Positions 44,025-53,401 of a stretch of DNA of 64,000 bases are shown here, in pieces. The notes below the pieces were generated by a model that worked only from the letters and a program-made list of their open reading frames with translations, was not told where the DNA came from and did not search any database. A program made the position numbers and the translations under genes. The stretch's first letter is position 1; each line of letters starts with the position of its first letter. Source of the DNA: an uncultured Kordiimonas sp. (GTDB taxonomy: Bacteria; Pseudomonadota; Alphaproteobacteria; Sphingomonadales; Kordiimonadaceae); contig CANNEK010000003.1 of assembly GCA_947503625.1 (NCBI GenBank), forward strand, positions 620,001 to 684,000, in the 5' to 3' direction.

Positions 44025-45860
44025 ATGACGAAAGACATTCGCAACATTGCGATCATCGCCCACGTTGACCACGGCAAAACCACGCTGGTGGATAATCTGT
44101 TCAAACAATCGGGCACCGTGCGCGACAACCAGCGCGTTGAAGAACGCGCCATGGACAGCGGCGACCTTGAGCGCGAGCGCGGCATCACCATTCTGGCGAA
44201 ATGCACCAGCGTTGAGTGGGGCGATACCCGCGTTAACATCGTGGATACGCCAGGTCACGCCGATTTTGGCGGCGAGGTTGAACGCATCCTGTCGATGGTG
44301 GACGGTGTTGTGCTGCTGGTGGATGCTGCCGAAGGCCCGATGCCGCAAACCAAGTTCGTCACCATGAAGGCACTGGCGCTTGGCCTGAAGCCGATTGTGG
44401 TCGTCAACAAGGTTGATAAACCCGACGGCGACCCCGACAAGGCGACAGATGCCGTATTTGACCTGTTCGTGAACCTTGACGCAAACGATGATCAGCTCGA
44501 TTTCCCGATCCTCTATGCTTCCGGCCGAGACGGCTGGTGCGACGACAGCCTTGAAGGCCCGCGCGAAAACCTGCACCCGCTGTTCGAAAAAGTGCTGGAA
44601 CATGTGCCCGCCCCCAAGGTGGTGACAGACGGCAATGCAGAGAAGCCCTTCTCCATGCTGGTATCCATGCTGGACCGGGACAATTTCCTTGGCCGTATCC
44701 TGACAGGCCGTATTGAAACCGGCCGCGTGCGCGTGGGTGATGCCATTCATGCCCTGAGCCGTGACAGCAAGGTGATCGAGGCCGGGCGCATTTCAAAGCT
44801 TCTCTCGTTCCGCGGGCTGGAGCGCGTGCCGGTTGAAGAGGCGCAAGCAGGCGACATTGTCGCAATCGCCGGCCTGTCGACCGCCACAGTGGCAGACACA
44901 ATTGCGATCCCTGAAGTTACCGAAGCGCTGCACTCCACACCGGTTGACCCGCCCACACTGGCGATGACCTTCATGGTGAACGACAGCCCGCTGGCGGGCC
45001 GCGAAGGCAAGCATGTAACAAGCCGCGTGATCCGCGACCGCCTGATGCGCGAAAGCGAAGGCAATGTGGCGATCAAAATCTCGGAAACAGACGCCAAAGA
45101 CGCGTTCGAGGTGGCTGGCCGGGGCGAGCTGCAACTTGGTGTTCTCATTGAAACCATGCGCCGCGAAGGCTTTGAGCTGGCGATTTCACGCCCGCGCGTT
45201 CTGTATAAAATGGACGAAAACTGCAAGCGGCTGGAGCCATACGAAACCGTACAGGTAGACGTGGATGAAGCCTATCAGGGCGTGGTGGTTGAAAAGATGA
45301 CCCAGCGCAAGGCAGAGCTGACCGGCATGACACCATCTGGCGGTGGCAAGGTACGCCTGACATTTGATGCGCCCGCACGCGGGCTTATCGGATACCACGG
45401 CGAGTTTCTGACAGACACCCGCGGCACCGGCATTATGGCCCGCGCCTATGACCGGTATGATGCCTACAAAGGCCCGATCCGCGGCCGCCAGCGCGGCGTG
45501 CTGGTCGCAACAGGCGGCGGCAAGGCCGTAACCTACGCGCTGTTTAACCTGCAGGAACGCGGCATCATCATGATCAACGGCGGTGATGACACCTATGAAG
45601 GCATGATCATCGGCGAAAACAGCCGCGATAACGATCTGGACGTAAACGTGCAGAAAGCCAAGCAGCTGACAAACATTCGCGCCGCAGGCAAAGACGAAGC
45701 TGTTAAGCTCACAACGCCCAAGGTGCTGCCGCTTGAGGAAGCGCTGGCCTATATCAATGACGACGAGCTGGTGGAAGTAACGCCCGAAAGCATTCGCCTG
45801 CGCAAGCGCCACCTGCTGCCGCACGAGCGCAAGAAGGCCGCCAAGGCTGTTGAAGGCTAG
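44025..45860 (+). CDS. typA: Ribosome-associated GTPase TypA/BipA
   Basis: From ATG 44025 the protein has 611 residues, the usual TypA length. The G-domain shows AHVDHGKTT (12-20), [16 protein letters not shown] and NKVDKPD. EF-G-like domains follow, with the C-terminal TypA-specific region ([15 protein letters not shown]-like tail: [17 protein letters not shown]). TypA binds the 70S ribosome and supports growth under stress and at low temperature. The gene is monocistronic and closed by a terminator at 45886. The frame extends upstream to 43995 but lacks ribosome-binding support. Confidence 0.96.
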   Translation: MTKDIRNIAIIAHVDHGKTTLVDNLFKQSGTVRDNQRVEERAMDSGDLERERGITILAKCTSVEWGDTRVNIVDTPGHADFGGEVERILSMVDGVVLLVDAAEGPMPQTKFVTMKALALGLKPIVVVNKVDKPDGDPDKATDAVFDLFVNLDANDDQLDFPILYASGRDGWCDDSLEGPRENLHPLFEKVLEHVPAPKVVTDGNAEKPFSMLVSMLDRDNFLGRILTGRIETGRVRVGDAIHALSRDSKVIEAGRISKLLSFRGLERVPVEEAQAGDIVAIAGLSTATVADTIAIPEVTEALHSTPVDPPTLAMTFMVNDSPLAGREGKHVTSRVIRDRLMRESEGNVAIKISETDAKDAFEVAGRGELQLGVLIETMRREGFELAISRPRVLYKMDENCKRLEPYETVQVDVDEAYQGVVVEKMTQRKAELTGMTPSGGGKVRLTFDAPARGLIGYHGEFLTDTRGTGIMARAYDRYDAYKGPIRGRQRGVLVATGGGKAVTYALFNLQERGIIMINGGDDTYEGMIIGENSRDNDLDVNVQKAKQLTNIRAAGKDEAVKLTTPKVLPLEEALAYINDDELVEVTPESIRLRKRHLLPHERKKAAKAVEG

Positions 45861-45885
45861 GCCCTCTGAAATCAAAAGCATCAAA

Positions 45886-45923
45886 GGCGTTCGGGAATTC
45901 ACCTTTCCGGGCGCCTTTTTTTC
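45886..45923 (+). terminator. Rho-independent terminator of typA
   Basis: GGCGTTCGG pairs with CCGGGCGCC (two G-U pairs) and is followed by a run of seven T. It lies 26 bases after the typA stop. Confidence 0.85.
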
Positions 45924-46034
45924 GCCCTCTTGTAATGGCACAACCGATTGACTATCTTAGACGTATAAGAAAAACAGACGATAACAGACCGGGAAAACCC
46001 GGCTGATACCACGACAAAAAGACGAGGAAAAATT

Positions 46035-46172
46035 ATGCAACAGCAGCAATCAGAGCGCCTGTATTACGGCGTGAAAAAAGTGGAAGCCGCCCGCCGCCGC
46101 CAGGAAATGGCTGCGCGCCACACACCGTCAAACGGTGGCCTTATCGCTGGCCTGCGCAAATTCTTCCAGTAA
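46035..46172 (+). CDS. Small basic protein, 45 residues
   Basis: An ATG at 46035 with GAGGAAA six bases upstream opens a 45-codon frame. The protein starts MQQQQSERLYYGVKKVEAARRRQEM and ends GGLIAGLRKFFQ. It is basic, with a Gln-rich start and a Lys/Arg-rich helix, and has no signal or membrane segment. No family was recognised. The good ribosome-binding site, isolated position after the typA terminator and coding-like codons make it a likely real small gene. Function unknown. Confidence 0.65.
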   Translation: MQQQQSERLYYGVKKVEAARRRQEMAARHTPSNGGLIAGLRKFFQ

Positions 46173-46318
46173 ACCACCCGGAAGTTTAAGCACCCCCGTC
46201 AAATCACCGGCTGCCCGGCATCGCCGCGCGGCCCTGTTTGCGTTTGCGCGCGCTCAAAATACAATCGGGAATACAATCAACAATTGTCTTCATCCGCCAT
46301 GATGCTAGGGTGTGGACC

Positions 46319-47236
46319 ATGACCGACAGCATCAAACCAGCGTTCGATTTCGATGGCACCCTGCCGCACCTGCCCGCCGACAAACGGGCAGAACTGGCGC
46401 GTGCGCTGACCATCCTGTTCGAGGAATTCGAGGACGTGCGCACAACAGCATCCAGCGCGCCCAAAAAGCTTGCCCGCATCCAGCATGTTATCCTGTTTGG
46501 TTCGTTCGCCAAAGGCACGTGGGTCGAAGACCACAAAAGCGGCTATATGTCTGATTATGACCTGCTGGTTGTTGTCAGCAGCGAATTTGCCACCGACTAT
46601 GGCACCTACTGGTACAAAGCCGAGGAACGCCTGCTGCGCGACCACAAAATCGGCCGCGAGGTCAACTTCATTGTGCACAGCCTGTCCGAGGTGAACAACA
46701 AGCTGAACGAAGGCCAGTATTTTTTCAGCGATATCCGCCGCGAGGGCATCGCCCTGTACGAGCTGTCGCGTGAAAAACGCCTTGCCGACCCGGCAACCGT
46801 GGACAAGGCCGCCACAAAACAGCGCGCCCGCGAGTATTTTGATCAGTATTTTCCCCAAATCGCTTCCGCCCTCAGCGGAACCGATCACTTTATCAAGGAA
46901 AACCACTTAAAAGATGCTGCCTTCATGCTGCATCAGGCGACTGAACGTGCCTATAACTGCTTTTTGCTGGTGCACACGCTGTACAGCCCGCCCAGCCACA
47001 ACATCAAATTCCTGCGTTCGCTGGCTGAAGACATTGATGCAGACCTGATTGGCGCATGGCCCCGCGCCGGCAAACAAGACCGCGCCGCTTTCGAGCTGCT
47101 GAAGCGTACCTATATCGATGCCCGCTATTCGCCCAAGTTTGACGTGACAAAAGACCAGCTTGAGTGGCTGGTGCAGCACACCCGCACCCTTGAAGCCACT
47201 GTCAAAACCGCCTGCGAGAAAAAACTGGGCGGGTAA
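46319..47236 (+). CDS. Fused nucleotidyltransferase-HEPN protein
   Basis: From ATG 46319 the protein has 305 residues. The N-terminal minimal nucleotidyltransferase domain has ILFGSFAKGTW (60-68) and the SDYDLLVV metal Asp pair (Asp79, Asp81). The C-terminal HEPN domain (about 180-290) has AAFMLHQATERAYNCFLLVHTLYSPPSHNIKFL. A clear Rx4-6H nuclease motif was not evident. HEPN and MNT usually occur as separate toxin-antitoxin partners, with the transferase AMPylating the HEPN toxin. Here both lie in one chain. Its stop abuts the stop of the beta-helix membrane gene (47236/47237). Confidence 0.88.
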   Translation: MTDSIKPAFDFDGTLPHLPADKRAELARALTILFEEFEDVRTTASSAPKKLARIQHVILFGSFAKGTWVEDHKSGYMSDYDLLVVVSSEFATDYGTYWYKAEERLLRDHKIGREVNFIVHSLSEVNNKLNEGQYFFSDIRREGIALYELSREKRLADPATVDKAATKQRAREYFDQYFPQIASALSGTDHFIKENHLKDAAFMLHQATERAYNCFLLVHTLYSPPSHNIKFLRSLAEDIDADLIGAWPRAGKQDRAAFELLKRTYIDARYSPKFDVTKDQLEWLVQHTRTLEATVKTACEKKLGG

Positions 47237-48829
47237 CTACCCCAGCTTGAAATAGTTCCGTATCGCCAGCAGCGCAAAAAAGATAAACACGGCTGATACA
47301 AGGTTCTGGAAAAACGCCCATACGCGCACAATGCCCGGAACCTTTTCAACACCGCCAAATAACACATTCACCGACACTTCGTAGCTATCGGATATATGGC
47401 CCAGCAGCGGCAGGCTGTTGGCAAAACTGTAAGATGCCAGTTCGAACATGCCACTGTCACCGGCGGGCCAATCAATTTGCGAATGATAGAAAAGGGCTGA
47501 CAACGAAACGAGAAAGACTAGCCACATTACAGGTCGCCAAAAACTCAGCCCGCATTCGCTAAAAAATTCAAACAGATTAATCATGGCAACTTCACGCCAT
47601 ATTTTTGCCTCATGCCCACGTCGCGCTAACAGCTCCTCCCGGAAAAAACGTTTTTCTGCCAGATGATGATGCCCTGAATTAGCCAATTCTCCGAGCCTCC
47701 TAAACTTGGAGGAGGCACTACTATCTTGAATTTTTCGATGCTCAGCTCCCAATCCATCGCAAGCAAAAAGCGACTCTACCCAGCTCAAAAACACAGGATT
47801 ATAAACCACAGTGGAACCTAAGTTGGGAGCAATCTTGAAGAGCGTCCCCTTAAAATCAGGTATCGGTTGGTTATCAGAAATTCGTATCAGTTGTTGGTAA
47901 TCAATTTTACTCTTTTGTGTCAGCCATTTGCAGCCTCGCAATTCAGGTGTCATTGATGCAACACCGAAGTTTACATTGTCAAAACTAACAATTGCCTGAA
48001 ATGTTGTGTGTTCAAAATTAGTAGTTTCAAGAAAATGGCTTCCATCGAAAGCAACAGGTCCAAAGAACATGTTGTGACTAAGATCAACAACGCAGACAAA
48101 TGTTGTAGAAATAAAACTCGAAACTCCATGAAACTTTGACTCTCGAAAACTGACTTTATCAAAAAATACACAATCAAAGACTGATAGTGCTTGTCGGAAC
48201 CTTGAGCCCACAACGTCCAATTTTCCTTTGACAAAGCATTCGTTGAACACAAATTCCCCCTGAAAATCAGATTCCCAACAGAATACGAAAGAATGAAAAG
48301 TCACGTTCGCAAACCATAGATTTGCGTCACAACTAGTTTCTTTGAAACAGAGCCCTTCCATGAATACAGCATTTTCGAAATCAAAATCACCAACAAGCCG
48401 ACAGTGGGAAAAGTCTATTTCACAGGGGAAAACAAACTCAGAAAAATCAATGCCCAAAATTTCCAATTCATCTTCATTGACACCTATTTCGGCCATAAAA
48501 TTGATCTTGTTGGGAAAGGCTAGCTCATCAGTAAATGGCTTTCTAGGTCTGACCAATACCTTGTCATCTTCGACTTGCCTGATCATCCATCGGTCTTTGC
48601 TACAGCGCACCCATAGATTCCATTCTTCTGAACCCTGCCTGGCACGATCAACACAAAGCATTCTTGAAAGCTCTTCACCTTTCCTAACCTGATCCAAAGA
48701 CAACATAATCTCGCCTCGCAAAAGATCAGGAATGTTAGAGGCGTAGTAGACTGGCTTACCGTCTACAAGATAATTCGGATGCGGTTCGGTTTCATACTCG
48801 ATACCGTCAATGATGTTCTTTTCCGCCAT
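47237..48829 (-). CDS. Pentapeptide-like beta-helix protein with C-terminal membrane region
   Basis: From ATG 48829 (GGGGGCAGCC upstream) the protein has 530 residues. A middle part of roughly 230 residues shows repeated FxxxxF units (FENAVFMEG, FRESKFHGVSSF, FEHTTFQAIVSF), as in pentapeptide-repeat beta-helices. The C-terminus has about three hydrophobic segments and ends in FFALLAIRNYFKLG, a tail common in pentapeptide-repeat proteins with an ion-channel-like membrane unit. Residues 48000-48500 are markedly AT-rich compared with neighbours (for example, 18 of 60 bases G/C at 48121-48180), which suggests acquisition by transfer. Function unknown; membrane gating or scaffold roles are guesses. 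Confidence 0.8.
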   Translation of the reverse strand: MAEKNIIDGIEYETEPHPNYLVDGKPVYYASNIPDLLRGEIMLSLDQVRKGEELSRMLCVDRARQGSEEWNLWVRCSKDRWMIRQVEDDKVLVRPRKPFTDELAFPNKINFMAEIGVNEDELEILGIDFSEFVFPCEIDFSHCRLVGDFDFENAVFMEGLCFKETSCDANLWFANVTFHSFVFCWESDFQGEFVFNECFVKGKLDVVGSRFRQALSVFDCVFFDKVSFRESKFHGVSSFISTTFVCVVDLSHNMFFGPVAFDGSHFLETTNFEHTTFQAIVSFDNVNFGVASMTPELRGCKWLTQKSKIDYQQLIRISDNQPIPDFKGTLFKIAPNLGSTVVYNPVFLSWVESLFACDGLGAEHRKIQDSSASSKFRRLGELANSGHHHLAEKRFFREELLARRGHEAKIWREVAMINLFEFFSECGLSFWRPVMWLVFLVSLSALFYHSQIDWPAGDSGMFELASYSFANSLPLLGHISDSYEVSVNVLFGGVEKVPGIVRVWAFFQNLVSAVFIFFALLAIRNYFKLG

Positions 48830-48952
48830 GGCTGCCCCCTGCCCGCTTATTCGCCCCTTGGGCCAGTATGCCCTTTTGCGTTGTGCGGACACAAGTGGGA
48901 AGTGCAGCGGCGCATGGCCTGAACACAGGCTGCACCGCCGCCCTGTTTTTGC

Positions 48953-49753
48953 CTAAAGGTTCCCGATGAAAGCCGTTACCGGGGCTTCGGCGGGCGAGGC
49001 AATGCCTGCCGGTTCCCGCAGCTCGCGGTATATCGCAATAGCCGCTTTCAGGCTGGCGAGCACGGCATCCGCTGAATGGTCCGGCACTGTGGCACGCAGG
49101 CGCACCGCCCATTCGGGCGACGCCTCTTCCACACGGCGAATGCCACGCTGCGGTCGGCCACCGCGCGCATGCACCAGTGGGCCCAGCACCTGCTCGCGCA
49201 GGAAGCCCAGCATACCCATGGCTTCATACAGTTCGCCGCGCGCCAGTTTGGTGGCGCCGTAATGCACCCATATCCAGAAACGGTCTTCGAACCAGCCGGG
49301 CGGCATGTTGGGCCAGCGCACGTTTGCTTGTGCAATGGCGGTCTCTGCGCGTGTGTCCCGGCTCCAGACAATCGCGGGGGTTTCAACCATGTCGCCAAGC
49401 CCGTGCAGGGTGACGAACTTCAGGTCCACATGCAGAAGCGCGGTCGGGTCTGCGGGGCCTGAAAGGTCGGGCCCGTAAAGACATATCAGCAACCGGGGTT
49501 CGCCGACATGTTCGCCGGTGAAGGCCGCAAGCAGGCTGCCGATCGAAGCAGCAAATTCCTTGCGGGTTTTCATAACGGCATCATAGTCGCTGCCGTTGAC
49601 CACAATCACCAGATCAAGGTCAGAGTGCGCATCGAAGCCGCCATGCAGGTACGAACCCCCTGCAAGCAGCGCCAGAAAACGTTGGTCAGCTGCAACCTTG
49701 TTTTGCACCTGTTCCAACATGGTTTGATGGATTTTTGGTAAAGTGCTGGTCAT
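48953..49753 (-). CDS. Nucleotidyltransferase-domain protein
   Basis: The 266-residue protein has a clear nucleotidyltransferase site, LLAGGSYLHGG (residues 30-39) followed by SDLDLVIV (Asp45, Asp47), and a helical C-terminal half. The fold resembles aminoglycoside adenylyltransferase/MNT-type enzymes. The acceptor is unknown. It is transcribed in the same direction as the beta-helix membrane gene, which starts 123 bases downstream, and sits close to the fused nucleotidyltransferase-HEPN gene. This gives two nucleotidyltransferases within 3.5 kb. Resistance to aminoglycosides should not be assumed. Confidence 0.87.
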   Translation of the reverse strand: MTSTLPKIHQTMLEQVQNKVAADQRFLALLAGGSYLHGGFDAHSDLDLVIVVNGSDYDAVMKTRKEFAASIGSLLAAFTGEHVGEPRLLICLYGPDLSGPADPTALLHVDLKFVTLHGLGDMVETPAIVWSRDTRAETAIAQANVRWPNMPPGWFEDRFWIWVHYGATKLARGELYEAMGMLGFLREQVLGPLVHARGGRPQRGIRRVEEASPEWAVRLRATVPDHSADAVLASLKAAIAIYRELREPAGIASPAEAPVTAFIGNL

Positions 49754-49848
49754 AATTTTCTCCTAGCCAGCACCTTAGAATCCTATAAGCCACCGCCAGC
49801 GTCAAGCTGAAAGTAGTGGCCAGGAAAACCGGGGTTGGCGGAGAAGAT

Positions 49849-50625
49849 CTAAAGCTTTGTCTGGTTCACGCGTGCAATCAGCTCTTCGCCGGTTTCAACA
49901 CGCTCTGAATAGCGGTCTGTCAGATAGTCCGAATTGCCGCGTGTCAGCAGGGTGAATTTCACCAGTTCCTCCAGCACATCGACGATGCGGTTATAATAGG
50001 GCGAGGGTTTCATGCGGTCATTGTCGTCAAATTCCGTGAAGGCCTTGGCCACAGAAGACTGGTTGGGAATGGTGATCATGCGCATCCAGCGCCCCAGCAC
50101 CCGCATCTGGTTCACCGCATTGAAAGACTGAGAGCCCCCGCATACCTGCATCACCGCCAGCGTTTTGCCCTGTGTTGGCCGCACGGCCCCAAGGCTTAAG
50201 GGCACCCAGTCAATTTGCGCTTTCATGATGCCCGTCATGGCACCATGGCGTTCGGGCGAGCACCAGACCTGCCCCTCGGACCATGTCATCAGTTCGCGCA
50301 GTTCAGCGACCTTCGGATGGGTTTCATCCACGCCGTCGTCCGGCAATGGCAGGCCGCTCGGGTTAAAGATGCGTGCTTCCACCCCCATGGCACCAAGAAG
50401 CCGCGCGCTTTCCTCAACCACCAACCGGCTGAAAGAACGCTCGCGCAGGCTGCCGTACAGCAACAGAATGCGCGGTGAGTGGCCCGCCGCAGGGGCGGTA
50501 AAATCGGCCGCATCCGGCACACGGAAATGCTGGCTTACCACGTTTGGTGTTTCTGGCGAAAGGTCGGGTGTCTGATCAGGCGTCAGATGGGGCGCGGGGG
50601 TTCCGGCGCGGTTATTATCAGGCAT
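49849..50625 (-). CDS. arsH: ArsH-type NADPH-dependent FMN reductase
   Basis: The 258-residue protein (ATG 50625) matches Ars[22 protein letters not shown], then GMPLPDD-like and [22 protein letters not shown], with [20 protein letters not shown]. ArsH is a flavoprotein that oxidises trivalent methyl-arsenicals and also acts as a quinone or azo reductase. Usual partners (arsR, arsB/acr3, arsC) are absent here. It stands alone, so its role may be general redox rather than arsenic. The tail includes low-complexity Pro/Asp-rich N-terminal residues ([15 protein letters not shown]). Confidence 0.92.
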   Translation of the reverse strand: MPDNNRAGTPAPHLTPDQTPDLSPETPNVVSQHFRVPDAADFTAPAAGHSPRILLLYGSLRERSFSRLVVEESARLLGAMGVEARIFNPSGLPLPDDGVDETHPKVAELRELMTWSEGQVWCSPERHGAMTGIMKAQIDWVPLSLGAVRPTQGKTLAVMQVCGGSQSFNAVNQMRVLGRWMRMITIPNQSSVAKAFTEFDDNDRMKPSPYYNRIVDVLEELVKFTLLTRGNSDYLTDRYSERVETGEELIARVNQTKL

Positions 50626-50733
50626 CAAAAAGCTTCCAAATAACAGTCAAACGAACGTTATTCGGTTTGAGCCTATTGCTGGCAAAAAGTCGAGAAAAAA
50701 CATATCGTACCCGGTTGCAGAACAACCGCGCGA

Positions 50734-51327
50734 CTATGGGTCCAGATAATTCAGGATCGACACAATGCAGGAAACGCCCGGCCATCCACCGCTTGTCGAC
50801 ATCGACGCATACTGGATCGACAGCGCAACATACAGGCCCTTGTTGCCGCTTACCTGAAACGAATTGCCATCCACATAGTTGCCGGGGGTGATTTTGGCAT
50901 TTCTGTTGATGGAAAATTTGTTCCAGCCACAGCCCACCCAGTTCCCTGTTGGTGGGCTCGAGCAAGCCGTCGGAATATACTGCGAAGGCACACCACCGGT
51001 GAATTCAATCGAATTGCCCGGCAGCAAAAACTCGTCAAGATCATCTTTCCGGTAAGCCTGGCGGTTTCTGCTGAAACGCACATTATGTGTGGTGCTGGCC
51101 CAAGCGTTACCGCTCGCATCCACCATGATGCGCACGCGATCCGGCAGGCGGAAAAAGCATGTCAGCTGAGACGCGGCAGCATGTGCCGCAGACGAATTCA
51201 GCGTCAGGATCATCGGCAAGCCGGCGACGCCCAATTTCAACATGTCGCGGCGCGCGGCGATGCGAGCCGTTTCGTCGTCACATTTGATATTTTCAGCGGT
51301 ATCGGATTCGTGGTCCTGCGTTAGCAT
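50734..51327 (-). CDS. Tat-exported protein of unknown function
   Basis: The 197-residue protein has a twin-arginine-like signal after a 25-residue N-tail (ARRDMLKLGVAGLPMILTLN, cleavage near AHA-AAS). The mature part is about 145 residues, aromatic and Cys-containing (CFFRLPDRVRIMVDASGNAW; CSSPPTGNWVGCGWNKF; two Cys near the end), which suggests disulfides. Secondary structure looks beta-rich. No family was recognised. It is monocistronic, between arsH and the sigma factor. Export is inferred from the signal. Confidence 0.75.
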   Translation of the reverse strand: MLTQDHESDTAENIKCDDETARIAARRDMLKLGVAGLPMILTLNSSAAHAAASQLTCFFRLPDRVRIMVDASGNAWASTTHNVRFSRNRQAYRKDDLDEFLLPGNSIEFTGGVPSQYIPTACSSPPTGNWVGCGWNKFSINRNAKITPGNYVDGNSFQVSGNKGLYVALSIQYASMSTSGGWPGVSCIVSILNYLDP

Positions 51328-51457
51328 GGGGCTTCCTGTTCAAAATACTCAAGTCATTGATCTGGCGCTTTTAAAAGCCTAGCCCCAACCAGAACGTGCC
51401 CGACTATAACGCCAAACACATATGATTGCTAACGGAAATTGATCGTGGTGCGGTTTG

Positions 51458-52750
51458 CTAAACGGAACTGGCCAGCCGCTCCCCCAGATGGGCGATCACC
51501 GGTGCGGAGGCGTCACACTCAAGCGCCCGAGTGAAGTTTTTCGCAGCGTCCGCTGGCCGCCTGAGCATGCGCAGCAGTTCCCCGCGCGCAATATGATAGG
51601 GTGCATAATCTGCAAGCTGCTGATGCCTTGCAAGCGCTTCAAGTTTCAGGAACGCCTCTTCCGGCGCGCCCGCAAGCGCTTCGGCAACACAGGCGTTAAT
51701 GGCAACAACCGGCGAGCCCGTCATGGCCTCAAGTTTTTCATACAGGGCCAGAATTTGCTGCCAGTCCGTTTCCGGGAATGTCGGGGCCGAAGCATGACCA
51801 GCGGCAATCGCCGCCTCCAGATGGTAACGGGACAGATGGTCTCCGGATTGCGCCAACTGCAAATGCTGGAAGCCCTGCCTGACAAGCCCCCTGTCCCAAA
51901 GCGCCCGGTTCTGGTCACGCAGCAGCACCAGCTTGCCGTCAGTGCCGACGCGGGCGTCAAACCGCGACGCCTGAAACGATAAAAGCGCCGCCAGCGCATG
52001 CGCCGAAGGGCTTGCTGTGTCCCTGGCAGAAGCCACAACAAGCGCAAGGCGAAGCGCTTCCTCTGCGACATCGCGCAGGATCAGTTCCTGCCCCCGGCGC
52101 GGTGCATAACCAAGGCTGAACATCAGGTAGATCACTTTCAGCACAACCGGCAACCTGTCTTTCAGCTCAAACCGGCTGGGGCCTTCTGTCAGCCCGTCAT
52201 CAAGCGCGCGTAACTTGCGCTTGGCCCGCGCGAGCCTTTGGCCCACGGCTGCATCCTTCTTGAGAAAAAGCGCCGCGACATCATGAGCAGTGAACCCGCT
52301 AACCACCTTCAGCGTCAGCATCAGCTGGTCTTCAACTGCAATCGACGGTTGGCAGCAAAGAAAAATCAGCTTCAGTTCCGGGTCGGTGATGCGCGCACCG
52401 AAGAACCGGCCATGGGCTTCATCGGCTTGGCTGGTGTGCTCGTTGGCTGATTGCGGCATGCCCGGCAGAGCATCCCCTTCGGGCAGTGGGTTTTCGCGCC
52501 CCTCGCGCCGCAAGCGATCATACGCCTTGTTGCGGGCAACGCGATTAAGCCATGCACCGGGGTTGTCGGGCATACCCTTGTATGGCCAGGAGGCCATGGC
52601 GGCGATGACAGCATCCTGAACCACGTCTTCCGCCATTTCAAGCCGGGCAGACCCAAGTTTGCTGACCAGGTCCGCCACCAGCCTGCGCCGCTCGGAGCGG
52701 GCAAGACGCTCGAGTTGCTGGTGAATGATATCCCTGGTCAGTTCTTCCAT
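51458..52750 (-). CDS. ECF42-like RNA polymerase sigma factor with TPR-like extension
   Basis: The 430-residue protein has sigma-2 (AEDVVQDAVIAAMASWP, NPGAWLNRVARNKAYDRLRR) and sigma-4 regions (LTLKVVSGFTAHDVAALFLKK). A long C-terminal helical extension (DUF6596/TPR-like, residues about 185-430) is typical of the ECF42 group. The extension, rather than an anti-sigma factor, is thought to control it. A DGPF/YCII protein is encoded 39 bases upstream on the same strand, the standard ECF42 partner. The cognate signal is unknown. Confidence 0.92.
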   Translation of the reverse strand: MEELTRDIIHQQLERLARSERRRLVADLVSKLGSARLEMAEDVVQDAVIAAMASWPYKGMPDNPGAWLNRVARNKAYDRLRREGRENPLPEGDALPGMPQSANEHTSQADEAHGRFFGARITDPELKLIFLCCQPSIAVEDQLMLTLKVVSGFTAHDVAALFLKKDAAVGQRLARAKRKLRALDDGLTEGPSRFELKDRLPVVLKVIYLMFSLGYAPRRGQELILRDVAEEALRLALVVASARDTASPSAHALAALLSFQASRFDARVGTDGKLVLLRDQNRALWDRGLVRQGFQHLQLAQSGDHLSRYHLEAAIAAGHASAPTFPETDWQQILALYEKLEAMTGSPVVAINACVAEALAGAPEEAFLKLEALARHQQLADYAPYHIARGELLRMLRRPADAAKNFTRALECDASAPVIAHLGERLASSV

Positions 52751-52788
52751 TAGCGGCTTCCGGGTGTGAGTATCTTCGGGGTCAGGCC

Positions 52789-53142
52789 TTAATCCACATC
52801 ATGCAGTTCGCGGATTTCAAGGCCGGTGTTGTGCACCATGTGCGGGCATGTTTTGGCAACCTCCACCGCCGCGTCATAGCTCTCTGCCCTGATCATCATG
52901 AAACCACCCAGAACTTCGGCAAGTTCGGCGAGCGGCGTATCATGGACCTCGATGCCGGCGTCCGTTTTGGTCAACACCTTTCCTGGCCCTTCTGCCAGCT
53001 TCTCACCGCCAACATATACGCCGTCAGCGGTCATTTTCTCGGTCCAGGCGATATAGTCCTTGATAATCTCCATATAGTCATCTTCCGATAGATCAGCATA
53101 GCGATCAGGGGCGTGGTTCAATAGTAGAGCATAGGTCTTCAT
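52789..53142 (-). CDS. YCII/DGPF-domain protein
   Basis: From the ATG at 53142 (an adjacent ATG at 53145 is possible) the protein has 117 residues: KTYALLLNHAPD, MEIIKDYIAWTEKM, DGVYVGGEKLAEG and VLGGFMMIRAESYDAAVEVAKTCPH. This is a YCII-related ferredoxin-like fold of the DGPF type. Such genes lie beside ECF42 sigma genes and are usually targets of that sigma factor. It is upstream of the sigma gene on the same strand and probably in one operon. Enzymatic function is unproven. Confidence 0.9.
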   Translation of the reverse strand: MKTYALLLNHAPDRYADLSEDDYMEIIKDYIAWTEKMTADGVYVGGEKLAEGPGKVLTKTDAGIEVHDTPLAELAEVLGGFMMIRAESYDAAVEVAKTCPHMVHNTGLEIRELHDVD

Positions 53143-53401
53143 CATCTTGCTTTCGCTGTTTGTGTCTCGGGTTTGTTCAAGAGGCTGTTTGTCAGCTTCT
53201 GCAAGGGTGTCGATACCGAAGCCGCAATATTGACATCCGCCAATAAAAATAATGCCGCTTTTAACTGCATATTGCAAAGCTGGGCACAGCGCGCCCGTAA
53301 CCATATGCTTCGTTGGTTACCTTTTGCTAACGAACAGGCTCTATCGTAGATTTTCGGAATGGGACCTGAAACAGGCAATCGGGCGAAACAGGGAGATGAC
53401 A

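Noticed and set aside
43856-44026. A 57-residue minus-strand frame (ending RSLLPEYLW) overlapping the typA start
   Set aside because: It overlaps the typA start codon and has no ribosome-binding site. It fills an otherwise empty gap and has plausible composition, so it is worth a homology check but cannot be supported by eye.
48953-49753. Aminoglycoside adenylyltransferase
   Set aside because: Only the general nucleotidyltransferase motif is visible; the aminoglycoside-binding features could not be recognised.
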